From: Stutzerimonas stutzeri
GTDB taxonomy: Bacteria > Pseudomonadota > Gammaproteobacteria > Pseudomonadales > Pseudomonadaceae
Assembly: GCF_002909485.1 (NCBI RefSeq)
Contig: NZ_PPXG01000010.1
Location: 141,744 to 205,743 of the forward strand
DNA length: 64,000 bases
Direction of reading: 5' to 3'
The notes below the pieces were generated by a model. That model did not search any database. It saw only the letters and a list, made by a program, of their open reading frames with translations, and was not told the DNA's origin. Both the position numbers and the translations under genes were made by a program. Position 1 is the first letter of the stretch. Each line of letters starts with the position of its first letter. Shown in pieces: positions 47,643 through 55,967 of this stretch.

Positions 47643-48830
47643 ATGAAATTCGGACTGCTATGGCACTCATTCTCATCCGGCAACCTTGGGGTTGGCGCGT
47701 TGAGTATTTCCAACATGCTGCTGATCGACCAGGCAGCCCGCAACTGCGGGATCACGCCTGAGTTCCTGATCATCGGCTCATCCGGTCCTTGTGACTATCC
47801 ACCCTCTACCGAGCGCTTCAAGTACGAATTCATCGAATTCAACGAGAAGGCGTTGCTCAAGAATCCCCATGGTCTTTACCAGGCGATCAGCTCCTGTGAC
47901 GCGGTATTCGATATCGGTGAGGGCGATAGCTTCTCCGATATCTACGGAGCCAAGCGCCTGATCAAGCTGTTGGTCAGCAAGGGAATGGCGCTCGGTGGCC
48001 GCGTGCCGCTGATTCTCTCGCCGCAGACTATCGGCCCGTTCAAAGCTGACTGGGCAACCAGGACATCCGCATGGGCCATGAAGAAAAGCACCATGGTCTT
48101 TGCACGTGACCATCAGTCCTTCGATGTGCTCAAGCAGCTCGACACGCCGAACCGTGACGAAGTCATAGACGTCGCCTTTGCCCTGCCCTTCGAGCGCAAG
48201 ACCGAGCATCGAGACCCGAACAAGCTGGCCGTTGGCTTGAGCGTTTCGGCGCTGCTGCATCACGGTGGTTACGAAGGCAGTGCCAACCAGTTCGGCCTGC
48301 GAGCCGACTATAAGGCGCTCACCGACCGCCTGATTCGCACCCTGCTTGAGCGCGGCCACGAAGTGCACTTGGTACCCCACGTGATCCCGACCGGCTTTGC
48401 AGCCGAGGACGACTACACAGTTTCCGAGGAACTACGGCAGCAGTATCCGGAGCTCAAGCTGGCTCCGCGCTTCAAGGGTCCGATCGAAGCCAAGTCTTAC
48501 ATCAGTGGCATGGATTTCTTCGTTGGTGCGCGCATGCACGCCACCATCGGCGCATTTTCCGCCGGCGTCCCGGTCGTGCCCCTGGCGTACAGCCGCAAGT
48601 TCGCCGGTCTTTATCAGTCGCTCGATTATCACCGCGTCGTCGACCTCAAAACCGAGGGCACCGACAGCGCGCTGGAGTTGGTGCTATCCCACCTGGACAA
48701 CCGTGAACAGCTCAAGGCTGAGGTCGCCGCCAGTGGTGTGATCATCCGCCGCAAGCTCGATGCCTACAGCGCGGCGCTGGAGCAGATCCTGATGTCGCTG
48801 CAACAGCCTCAGGCTGCGAACCAGAACTAA
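47643..48830 (+). CDS. Polysaccharide pyruvyl transferase
   Basis: A 395-residue member of the PS_pyruv_trans family: MKFGLLWHSFSSGNLGVGALSISN start, DIGEGDSFSDIYG, LSPQTIGPF, VFARDHQS and the FFVGARMHATIGAFSAGVPVVPLAYS block that contacts the nucleotide or lipid sugar. It adds a pyruvate ketal from phosphoenolpyruvate to a sugar of the repeat unit, giving a negative charge. Starts 18 bp after the GH5 stop and is 2 bp from the flippase gene. Confidence 0.9.
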   Translation: MKFGLLWHSFSSGNLGVGALSISNMLLIDQAARNCGITPEFLIIGSSGPCDYPPSTERFKYEFIEFNEKALLKNPHGLYQAISSCDAVFDIGEGDSFSDIYGAKRLIKLLVSKGMALGGRVPLILSPQTIGPFKADWATRTSAWAMKKSTMVFARDHQSFDVLKQLDTPNRDEVIDVAFALPFERKTEHRDPNKLAVGLSVSALLHHGGYEGSANQFGLRADYKALTDRLIRTLLERGHEVHLVPHVIPTGFAAEDDYTVSEELRQQYPELKLAPRFKGPIEAKSYISGMDFFVGARMHATIGAFSAGVPVVPLAYSRKFAGLYQSLDYHRVVDLKTEGTDSALELVLSHLDNREQLKAEVAASGVIIRRKLDAYSAALEQILMSLQQPQAANQN

Positions 48831-48832
48831 CC

Positions 48833-50065
48833 ATGCGAGATCATGCCCTTATGGGGGTTACCACGGCGGCTCGGACCGCCGTGCAGCTCGGCACTCTGCT
48901 AATCCTTGCGCGAACGTTGGGGCCGAGCGATTTCGGCTTCATTTCGATCGTGATTACCTGGTCGACCATTGTCGCCCTTGTGACCGACTACGGCTTTGGC
49001 ATGCGAGCGCTGCGCGACATTGGCGCCGAGCGCCATCGTGCCGGCGAAATCATGTCTGCGAGCCTGGCGGCGAAGTCCGTACTGGTGCTGCCGGCCTGCA
49101 TCGTGCTGCTGCCGATCATTCTGTTTTTCCTTGATCTGCACACCACGGAGCGCTTCGCCGCCGTGCTGTTCCTGCTCGGTACCCTCGCATCGTCCTATGG
49201 CGACCTTGGGCTGACGGTGTTTCGCAGCATCGGCCAGTTTCACCGCGAAACGAAGATCGTGGTGGTCACCGCATTGGTGCATTTCGTGCTAATCGGCGCG
49301 GCAATTCTGCTGCACAACGACGTACTGGCCATCGGCGTGGCATTCCTGGTGTCGCGGCTGATCTATGCGACCTTCGCCCTTCGCGCACTATCGAAGATCC
49401 TCGCGCTGGGCGGCATTTTGCGCAGCTCCTGGCGGGTACTGGCAGAGCGCTTCAGGTCCTCCACCAGCTTCGCCATCGACAGCGGCGCCACCAACATCTT
49501 TGCCCAGCTCGACGTCATTTTGGTCAACCACCTCGCCGGCCGCGAAGCTGCAGGCATCTACTTTGCCGGCTCGCGCCTGATTCAGGGCGCGGTGCCCTTC
49601 AGCGTCTTGCTGGCCAGCGTGCATATTCCACGCTTCGCTTATCAGCTGCACAACAAGACGGCCGGGCTGTTCCGCTACGGCGTCCGCATCCTCGGCGAAT
49701 ACGCCGGCATGGGGCTGATCTTCGCCCTGGCGTTCTTCTTTATCGGGCCGCTGTTCACCGACTACTTCCTCGGCGCCGAGTACGCCGAACTGAACACCCT
49801 TTGGCTAGCGTTCGCCTGCTTTACCGCGGCGCGTTTCGTCGCCGCAGGGTTGGGCGTGCAGCTGATGGCCATGGGCACGGGCTTTCTGCGCACCTTCGGC
49901 ATCATCGCCTCGGGCGTGATCACGGTGGCCTGTTATTGGATTTTCATCCCGTCGCACGGGATACAGGCGGCGCCTTGGGTGTCCACTCTGGGCATGGTCG
50001 TCCTGACGCTTATCTACGGTTATGCGGTGCTCAACATCTACCGCAAGCAACGGCAACCCGCATGA
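48833..50065 (+). CDS. Oligosaccharide flippase Wzx
   Basis: A 410-residue integral membrane protein of the polysaccharide transporter (PST) family with about 12 helices; typical opening (LILARTLGPSDFGFISIVI) and central segments (SFAIDSGATNIFAQLDVILVNHLAG). It should flip the lipid-linked repeat unit to the periplasm. Starts 2 bp after the pyruvyl transferase. Its stop is ATGA-overlapped with a micro-ORF. Confidence 0.88.
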   Translation: MRDHALMGVTTAARTAVQLGTLLILARTLGPSDFGFISIVITWSTIVALVTDYGFGMRALRDIGAERHRAGEIMSASLAAKSVLVLPACIVLLPIILFFLDLHTTERFAAVLFLLGTLASSYGDLGLTVFRSIGQFHRETKIVVVTALVHFVLIGAAILLHNDVLAIGVAFLVSRLIYATFALRALSKILALGGILRSSWRVLAERFRSSTSFAIDSGATNIFAQLDVILVNHLAGREAAGIYFAGSRLIQGAVPFSVLLASVHIPRFAYQLHNKTAGLFRYGVRILGEYAGMGLIFALAFFFIGPLFTDYFLGAEYAELNTLWLAFACFTAARFVAAGLGVQLMAMGTGFLRTFGIIASGVITVACYWIFIPSHGIQAAPWVSTLGMVVLTLIYGYAVLNIYRKQRQPA

Positions 50066-50133
50066 CCGCACTCGTTAAATACTGCCAGTCGCGCAACGCG
50101 CGTGGCTGGCCGCTCAAGGGAAGGCAGGTATGA
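50062..50133 (+). CDS. Possible 23-residue micro-ORF linking flippase and FrhB-like genes
   Basis: Its ATG (50062-50064) overlaps the flippase TGA as ATGA, and its TGA (50131-50133) overlaps the ATG of the next gene as ATGA. The peptide starts MTALVKYCQSRNARGW and is basic. Both junctions have the geometry of translational coupling, so ribosomes could run through three genes. It may be only a coupling device; chance is possible. Confidence 0.4.
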   Translation: MTALVKYCQSRNARGWPLKGRQV

Positions 50134-51380
50134 AAGCTCTATTGAATCGCGTGCTCAACAACGACCTGTGCAGCGGCTGCGGCATGTGCAGCTCGGTGGC
50201 TGACGACGACGCCATCAAGATCCGCCTGACCGGCGATGGCTACCACCGCCCGGTGCTCAACGACCAGTATCAGAACAGGCCGGTCGCCAATGAGCAGACC
50301 AGCGCGGCATTCGCCAAATCCTGCCCGGCGCTGAACCTGGATATTCGCCCCTACAAGTCGGTGAACTATCACCCGATCTGGGGCGAAATCCTCGACACCA
50401 TGAAGGGCTATGCGACCGACAATGAAATCCGCCAGGCCGGCTCGTCCGGCGGGGTTATTTCGGCACTGGCGCAGTACTGCCTGGAAAACAAGTTGGTCGA
50501 CGGCGTAATCCAGATCCAGGCCTCGCAAACCGATCCGTTGGAGAACGTAGCCACGATCAGCCGCTCTCGGCAGAACATCATCGCCTCGTCCGGTTCGCGC
50601 TATGCACCGGCCAGCCCAGGTGAAGCGCTGAAATGGGTCGCCATGTCCACCGAGAAGTACCTCTTCATTGGCAAGCCATGCGATGCCGCGGCAGTGCGCC
50701 AGATGCAGCAACACGACCCGCGCCTCAAGCAGAACATCCCCTACATCGTCTCCTTTATGTGCGCCGGTACGCCGAGCCTGCAGGGCACCGAGCAGGTGCT
50801 GGAAAAACTGGAGGCCAAGCGCAGCGAGGTCACCTCCTTCCGCTACCGCGGTGACGGTTGGCCGGGTCTGACCAAGGCCACCCTGGCCAATGGCGACGAG
50901 CGCACCATGACCTACAACGACTCATGGGGAAAAGTGCTCAACCGCCACCTGCAGACGCGCTGCAAGATCTGCCCGGATGGCATCGGTGAGTTCGCCGACA
51001 TCGTCTGCGCCGACGGCTGGGAAGGCGACGAAAAGGGCTACCCCTCCTTCGAAGAGCGTGAGGGCAATTCGCTGATTCTGGTACGTACCGCAAAAGGTCG
51101 CGAACTTTTTCGCAACGCGGAGGCTGATGGCGTTGTCAAAGCGGAAGCTTTCGATACGAACAGCATCTTCGCCATCCAGCCGTTCCAGTACTACCGCCGC
51201 ACGACGATCCTGCCGCGGCTGTTGGCGATGAAGCTGCTGCTGCTCAAAACCCCTTCGTACAAAGGCTTCGAGCTTGGCAAAGGGGTAAAGGAGATCGGGT
51301 TCTATCAGAGCTTCAAGGCGTTTACCGGTTTGCTGGTGCGACGCAAGAAGATCAAGAAGCGGGCGCTGGAAACAGCTTGA
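50130..51380 (+). CDS. FrhB/FdhB-family iron-sulfur protein (F420-hydrogenase beta-like) in the EPS locus
   Basis: A 416-residue protein with an N-terminal ferredoxin-like 4Fe-4S motif (C14, C17, C20, then C65-P66), the FrhB_FdhB_N block GSSGGVISALAQYC, and the C-terminal domain with GKPCDAAAVR, VSFMCAGTPS, RCKICPDG and ADIVCADGW. True FrhB proteins oxidise coenzyme F420 with FAD, but this genus does not make F420. Members beside pyruvyl transferases are common in EPS loci and may perform a flavin-dependent redox step on the glycan or its precursor. Exact reaction unknown. Confidence 0.85.
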   Translation: MKALLNRVLNNDLCSGCGMCSSVADDDAIKIRLTGDGYHRPVLNDQYQNRPVANEQTSAAFAKSCPALNLDIRPYKSVNYHPIWGEILDTMKGYATDNEIRQAGSSGGVISALAQYCLENKLVDGVIQIQASQTDPLENVATISRSRQNIIASSGSRYAPASPGEALKWVAMSTEKYLFIGKPCDAAAVRQMQQHDPRLKQNIPYIVSFMCAGTPSLQGTEQVLEKLEAKRSEVTSFRYRGDGWPGLTKATLANGDERTMTYNDSWGKVLNRHLQTRCKICPDGIGEFADIVCADGWEGDEKGYPSFEEREGNSLILVRTAKGRELFRNAEADGVVKAEAFDTNSIFAIQPFQYYRRTTILPRLLAMKLLLLKTPSYKGFELGKGVKEIGFYQSFKAFTGLLVRRKKIKKRALETA

Positions 51381-51424
51381 AAAGCTGTAGCGCTCAAGGA
51401 ACCAATACCTAAGGACTCAGGTTG

Positions 51425-52678
51425 ATGACAAATTTCGGCTCACGCTTCTTCTTTTTTCCGCTGTTGATTCTGGCGTTAATCCTGCACTTCTCGGTGTTCG
51501 GTGACAGCCCCCACAACCCCTACGGCATCAAGGGGCTGAACGAGCTGTACCTGGCGGTCAGCATCGTGTTCACCATTCTTTTGCTGTTGGCATCGTCAGA
51601 AAACGCGCCGCGTGAATTTCGCATCCTCATGTACTACTGCTTTTACACCGCAGTGGTTTTCTTGGTCCTGCCCGCGATTTTTGCGTATTACACCTACGGT
51701 CAACCGATCGTCTTCGGCCTTATCGAAGAGCGGCGAGTGCTGTTCTGCCTTGGCTTCGCGCCGCTGCTGTTCCTCGGCAAGCGGGTCAGCACGCTGCAGT
51801 TCGAGCGAGGACTGCTTTATGCGGCGCTAATCGCGGCGTTCTTTTCGTGGTGTTTCAAGTTCGGCGTGATTCCCGACACGCGCCTTGAAGTGCGCTCGGA
51901 CGACCGCCCGGATCGCTCGTCCATCGGACCCTACCTGATCTGTTTCGGTTATTTCTACTGCATCCAGATCTGGTCGAAGGGCATCTCGCCGATCAACGGT
52001 GCGGCTCGCAACAAGACCCTGTATTTGGTGATCGCCGCACTACTTCTGCTGACGCTGGTGTTCGCCACTCAGACTCGACAGCTCATTGTTCTGTGTCTGT
52101 TGTTCACGCTTTTTTGCCTGCGTGCCAAGGCGGTTATCTGGGCAGCTTCGTTATCGATTCTGCTTTCACCGTTTTATTTCTTCCCGAGCCTGCTCGAGGT
52201 TCTCGGCCTGAATACCGAGTTCTATGACAGCACCCTCGAAGGTGTAGAAGACGGCGTGCGCACGCACACCATCGCGTCGATCTTCGCCCATCTGGACCAG
52301 GTCAACTGGCTACCCAGCGGATCGCTGTCGCTGATGTGGCAGGACGGCTTCATTCCCTATTTCGGCGAGCATTTCTTCCTTTCCGATGTCGGAGTCTTCG
52401 GTACGTTGTTCCGCTTCGGTTTCCTCACGTTCTTCCTTATCCCGATAACGCTGTTCGTTTATCACCGCATCGCGAAGAACATCACCGCAGACATGACCTT
52501 TATCTACTCGACGATTCTGGCGTTCTTCGTCATCTGGCCACTCAATGGCTTGTTCGAGTACGGCCAGCCGATCATCACGATGCTGTTCGTCATTCACGCC
52601 CTCAAGGCCCGTCACCTTCGCAGCCAGGAACTCATCCATGAACGTCGCGCTTATCCTCAACTACAAGGCAGCTACTGA
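51425..52678 (+). CDS. Wzy-like repeat-unit polymerase (O-antigen ligase/polymerase fold)
   Basis: A 417-residue protein with about 10-11 hydrophobic helices and a large periplasmic loop (residues about 265-310, ...GVRTHTIASIFAHLDQ...) of the kind that carries the catalytic His/Arg of Wzy. Sequence is weakly conserved, as usual; position between flippase and glycosyltransferases and topology support the call. ATG at 51425 is preferred to the TTG at 51422. Its 3' end overlaps the GT2 gene by 41 bp. Confidence 0.8.
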   Translation: MTNFGSRFFFFPLLILALILHFSVFGDSPHNPYGIKGLNELYLAVSIVFTILLLLASSENAPREFRILMYYCFYTAVVFLVLPAIFAYYTYGQPIVFGLIEERRVLFCLGFAPLLFLGKRVSTLQFERGLLYAALIAAFFSWCFKFGVIPDTRLEVRSDDRPDRSSIGPYLICFGYFYCIQIWSKGISPINGAARNKTLYLVIAALLLLTLVFATQTRQLIVLCLLFTLFCLRAKAVIWAASLSILLSPFYFFPSLLEVLGLNTEFYDSTLEGVEDGVRTHTIASIFAHLDQVNWLPSGSLSLMWQDGFIPYFGEHFFLSDVGVFGTLFRFGFLTFFLIPITLFVYHRIAKNITADMTFIYSTILAFFVIWPLNGLFEYGQPIITMLFVIHALKARHLRSQELIHERRAYPQLQGSY

Positions 52679-53513
52679 AACCATCAGTTGCGTTGAGAGC
52701 CTGCTCGCTCATTGCCCGGCTCTTAATCACGTCGTGGTCATCGACAACGACTCCCAGGACGGCTCCATGGTGGCGTTCAACCAGTGGCTGGAAGCACAGC
52801 CGCGCCCCAACGTCACACTGCTGGCCAACCCGGAAAACAATGGCTACGCCGGCGGCAACAACTACGGGTTGCGCTGGGTGCAGGAAAACCTGCCGGTAAC
52901 CAACTTCTGGATCGTCAACAACGACACCTACGTCGACAGCGATGCCTTTACCCCGCTGCTCCAGGCGCTGAATGAGAACGACCGCCAGTTCGTGGGCTCG
53001 GTAATTCTCAGCGCCGACACCGGACGCCTGGAGTGCTATGGCGGCGGCAAGCTCTATCCGCTACTGGGCAAAGCCAAGCTGCTGGGCAAGGACCAGACGC
53101 TGGAAGCCATGGCCCAGAACAGCGAGCAGCCTGATTATCTGATGGGCTGCAGCCTGGCGTTCTCGGCCAAGCTGGTCGAGCGTGTCGGCCTGATGGATGA
53201 GGCGTACTTCATGTACTCCGAGGAAGTCGACTGGCAGTTCCAGGCGAAGAAGAAAGGTATTTCCATCCGCGTCGTGCCGTCCAGCCGGCTGTTCCACTAC
53301 GGCTCGCTCAGCTCAGGCGGCCGTTCGGCCTTCTATCACTACTACCGCAACCGTGCGGCGACCCGGTTCAACAAGCGCTTCTACGGCCAGGGCTTTGCTT
53401 TCGTGTCGGCCTGTCTCCTTTCGGTGATCACCGTCATCAAGGAGTTCAACCACCCCAGCCTCGCCTGGTCTGGCATCAAGGGCGCCTTCAAGGGAGTAAC
53501 GATGAGTGTCTAA
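52638..53513 (+). CDS. Family 2 glycosyltransferase (rhamnosyl-transferase-like)
   Basis: A 291-residue GT-A enzyme: MNVALILNYKAATETISCVESLL, VVIDNDSQDGS, NGYAGGNNYGL, the IVNNDTYVD metal-binding D-x-D-like site, and a late GLMDEAYFMYSEEVDW block typical of GT2 rhamnosyltransferases. It adds a sugar to the lipid-linked repeat unit at the cytoplasmic face. Start (AGGA 9 nt upstream) lies inside the polymerase gene; its end overlaps the next gene by 8 bp. Confidence 0.9.
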   Translation: MNVALILNYKAATETISCVESLLAHCPALNHVVVIDNDSQDGSMVAFNQWLEAQPRPNVTLLANPENNGYAGGNNYGLRWVQENLPVTNFWIVNNDTYVDSDAFTPLLQALNENDRQFVGSVILSADTGRLECYGGGKLYPLLGKAKLLGKDQTLEAMAQNSEQPDYLMGCSLAFSAKLVERVGLMDEAYFMYSEEVDWQFQAKKKGISIRVVPSSRLFHYGSLSSGGRSAFYHYYRNRAATRFNKRFYGQGFAFVSACLLSVITVIKEFNHPSLAWSGIKGAFKGVTMSV

Positions 53514-54273
53514 CGAGACTAATCACGCGTTCGGTGTGAACTTCTACACCGGCAGCAAAGCGGCGTTGCTGAACTGCATTCGCGAGGGGGTTCACCAACC
53601 CTACTCGTTCGTAGTGACGCCCAACGTCGACCACCTGGCGCAGCTGCAGCAAAACGCAGCACTGCGCGGCGCCTACGCCAAGGCACGCCTGCGTTTGTGC
53701 GACAGCAGAATTCTCCAACCGCTGCTGCAGCGTCTCGGCGTACAGATCGAAGAGGTCATTCCGGGCAGCGATCTGACCGTCGACCTGCTGCGTTGGGCTG
53801 ACCGCGAGCGTCTGCGCATTGTTCTGATCGGTGCCACTGAGCAGGAATGCGTGAAACTGCTTGCGCTCTATCCTGGCATTACGCTGTATCACCACAACCC
53901 ACCTATGGGATTCATCAATAGGCCGGAAGAAGTGCAACAAGCACTGCAGTTCGTTCGCGAACACCCTTCCGAATTGGTGTTCTATGCCGTGGGCGCGCCA
54001 CGCCAGGAAATCCTTGCTAGTTCTATCGAAAGTCATGAGCGAACCGGCATGGGATTTTGTATCGGCGCCTCCATTTCCTTCGCCACGGGCAGTATTAAGC
54101 GCGCTCCCGTATGGATGCAGAACTACAAACTCGAATGGCTGCACCGAATGCTCTCCGAGCCCAAACGGCTGGTAAAGCGTTATGCCCATGACGCGCTGTT
54201 CATAGTTCCTGCGTTTATGCGCGAAAAAAACTACCGCGCTCAAAAAGCGAAGCCGGCGGAGCAGGACTCCTAG
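53506..54273 (+). CDS. WecG/TagA-type glycosyltransferase (GT26)
   Basis: A 255-residue GT26 enzyme: PYSFVVTPNVDHLAQLQQN, LCDSRILQPLLQRLG, IPGSDLTVDLL, LVFYAVGAPRQEI, FCIGASISFATGSIKRAPVWMQ and EWLHRMLSEPKRLVKRY. WecG, TagA and AceP-type members add a second or later sugar such as ManNAcA, ManNAc or Glc. Starts with GTG at 53506 (AGGGAG 9 nt upstream) overlapping the GT2 gene by 8 bp. With only GT2 and GT26 beyond the initiating enzyme, a short repeat unit of about three sugars is implied. Confidence 0.9.
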   Translation: MSNETNHAFGVNFYTGSKAALLNCIREGVHQPYSFVVTPNVDHLAQLQQNAALRGAYAKARLRLCDSRILQPLLQRLGVQIEEVIPGSDLTVDLLRWADRERLRIVLIGATEQECVKLLALYPGITLYHHNPPMGFINRPEEVQQALQFVREHPSELVFYAVGAPRQEILASSIESHERTGMGFCIGASISFATGSIKRAPVWMQNYKLEWLHRMLSEPKRLVKRYAHDALFIVPAFMREKNYRAQKAKPAEQDS

Positions 54274-54565
54274 GAAAATTATCGAAAAATTGGCTGTAAT
54301 TGCACTGAAACACGGTGAACCCAGCCAGAACACGACGGTCTATCCCTACTGTGAAAGCACCAGAGGATGGCAATTCAACATCGAACTAGACATAAGCGCC
54401 GTCCCGCCTTGGTAGTTTGTACAGCAGACACGCCGCTTACAAGCAAGGGATTAAACCTGCCCAACCGTTTAAGCCGCTGTAGTTATTACCAAAAGGGAAT
54501 TAAATCGCTTCCGCGCAGCTGAATATAAGGCTGCTGGAGATGAACATTCAGGAAGGAGAGAAACT

Positions 54566-54607
54566 TTGGCTACCGATCCAATTTGGTCGCTGAGGAGTGT
54601 GGAGTGA
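54566..54607 (+). CDS. Possible 13-residue leader peptide before wza
   Basis: TTG at 54566 preceded by a consensus ribosome site AAGGAG (54553-54558, 7 nt away); 13 codons (M-A-T-D-P-I-W-S-L-R-S-V-E), stop TGA at 54605-54607 overlapping the ATG of the next small ORF. Could be a translated leader controlling wza. Speculative. Confidence 0.3.
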   Translation: MATDPIWSLRSVE

Positions 54608-54714
54608 TGACTCCGATCCTCTTGGAAAGGCGAAAGAACAACTCAAACGCCTCAAGCAAAAAAGTGAATCAAGCCGTCTCACTCTTTGAAATACAACCAC
54701 TCCGTCAAGGATGA
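54607..54714 (+). CDS. Possible 35-residue basic small protein before wza
   Basis: ATG at 54607 shares its first base with the leader's TGA (TGATG), and GAGGAG lies 9 nt upstream. The 35-codon ORF (MTPILLERRKNNSNASSKKV...) is Lys/Asn/Ser-rich and ends 7 bp before the wza ATG, so its end overlaps the wza ribosome site. No known family recognised. Confidence 0.35.
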   Translation: MTPILLERRKNNSNASSKKVNQAVSLFEIQPLRQG

Positions 54715-54721
54715 ACAACCC

Positions 54722-55822
54722 ATGAAACCATTCATTGCTCTTGCATTTACTTCCGCCCTTGCGCTGCAGGGCTGCGCTTTCGCCCCCGGCCAGTACCTCG
54801 ATCCCGATGAGTTCAAGGATGGCGCCGAAGCCGAACACGGCACGGTGCAGCTGATCCGCATCACTCCCGAATTGCTCAAAGGCGAACTGGCGTCCGACGT
54901 GGGTACGTCGAGTAAGCAAGAACTGCTGAACTACAAGCCCAGCTCCTACCGCATCGGCGCGAACGACCTCCTCTACATCACTGTATGGGATCACCCCGAA
55001 CTGACCGCCCCGTCTGGCCCGCAGCAGCAGCTGGACGCCAACGGTCGTCTGGTCCGTCCTGATGGCACCCTCTTCTATCCGTACATTGGCAATGTCGACG
55101 CCGCCGGCAAGACGATCGAAGAACTGCGTACCACCATCGCTCGTCGCCTGACCAACTACATCGACAGCCCGCAGGTGGATGTCTCCATCCTGCGCTTCGG
55201 TAGCCAGCGTATTGTCGTTTCCGGTGCATTCAACACTGCCGGCGAAGTACCGGTGACCACTGCACCGATGACCATTACCCAGGCTATCGGCCAGGCAGGT
55301 GTGGACACCGAAACTGCTGACCTGACCGGCCTGACCCTCAAGCGTGACGGTCGTGAGTACATGCTCGACGTCGATTCGCTCAACCGTCCCGATTCTTGGC
55401 TGCACCAGGTTTACCTGAAAGATGGTGACCAGTTGCACCTGCCGTACAACGACCAGCGCAAGATCTACGTACTGGGCGAAGTGAATCTGCCGCAGGCTTT
55501 GTCCTTCAAGGCCACCAACATGAACCTGATGGACGCAGTAGGTACCGCTGGCGGCATTCGCCAGGAAACTGCGGATGGTGAAGCGCTGTACGTGATTCGC
55601 GGTGCGGAAAACATGGCCACCGAGCCGGCCAAGGTTTTCCAGCTGAACGCAAAATCGCCGACCGCCTTTGCGCTGGCCAAGCACTTCCCGCTGCTGCCGC
55701 AGGACGTCGTGTTCGTGGGTCCAGCCAACATCACCCGCTGGAACCGCTTCATCAGCCAACTACTGCCGTCGGCTAACGTCATCGGCATCGGCGCTGCTGC
55801 GGATTACAACCTGAACCGCTAA
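54722..55822 (+). CDS. wza: Polysaccharide export outer-membrane protein Wza
   Basis: A 366-residue lipoprotein (signal ending ALQGC, lipidated Cys17) with the Poly_export domain (YRIGANDLLYITVWDHPEL, about 80-170) and repeated SLBB domains (RIVVSGAFNTAGEVPVT, KIYVLGEVNLPQALSF) and a C-terminal amphipathic helix (RWNRFISQLLPSANVIG) that lines the outer-membrane pore. It forms the octameric exit channel, docking on Wzc. ATG at 54722 has AAGGA 10 nt upstream; the TTG at 54686 is not used. Strong terminator follows. Confidence 0.94.
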   Translation: MKPFIALAFTSALALQGCAFAPGQYLDPDEFKDGAEAEHGTVQLIRITPELLKGELASDVGTSSKQELLNYKPSSYRIGANDLLYITVWDHPELTAPSGPQQQLDANGRLVRPDGTLFYPYIGNVDAAGKTIEELRTTIARRLTNYIDSPQVDVSILRFGSQRIVVSGAFNTAGEVPVTTAPMTITQAIGQAGVDTETADLTGLTLKRDGREYMLDVDSLNRPDSWLHQVYLKDGDQLHLPYNDQRKIYVLGEVNLPQALSFKATNMNLMDAVGTAGGIRQETADGEALYVIRGAENMATEPAKVFQLNAKSPTAFALAKHFPLLPQDVVFVGPANITRWNRFISQLLPSANVIGIGAAADYNLNR

Positions 55823-55833
55823 GCACCGGCATC

Positions 55834-55856
55834 GCCTGATCGGCTGACGATCAGGC
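55834..55856 (+). other. Hairpin just after wza
   Basis: GCCTGATC (55834-55841), 7-nt loop, GATCAGGC (55849-55856): perfect 8-bp stem directly before the main terminator; may protect the wza 3' end. Confidence 0.5.
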
Positions 55857-55862
55857 AGAAAG

Positions 55863-55901
55863 AACCGCAGAGCCAATCACGTGTTGCTCTGCGGTTTTTT
55901 T
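55863..55901 (+). terminator. Intrinsic terminator of the exopolysaccharide locus
   Basis: AACCGCAGAGC (55863-55873) and GCTCTGCGGTT (55886-55896) make a perfect 11-bp stem, running into TTTTTTT (55895-55901). Textbook Rho-independent terminator. Confidence 0.92.
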
Positions 55902-55967
55902 ATGCTCGCTGGGAATGTCCTGTGGTCGCTGGGAATGTGTTGCCCTGTTTGGTCACACTGCAATCGT

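Larger units (their letters stand above)
54274..54721 (+). other. Intergenic region upstream of wza with a likely own promoter
   Basis: 448 bp, AT-richer than neighbours, with possible promoter elements such as TTGTAC at about 54418 with TTACAA 15 bp on, and TTAAAT at about 54506 with TATAAG 18 bp on. The last 160 bases contain two candidate small ORFs (listed separately). The export gene is thus probably transcribed apart from the rest of the locus. Confidence 0.5.

Noticed and set aside
54548..55759. Long minus-strand ORF (403 codons) opposite wza
   Set aside because: It is antisense to a well-supported Wza lipoprotein gene, has no homology-like motifs and arises from GC-rich third positions.
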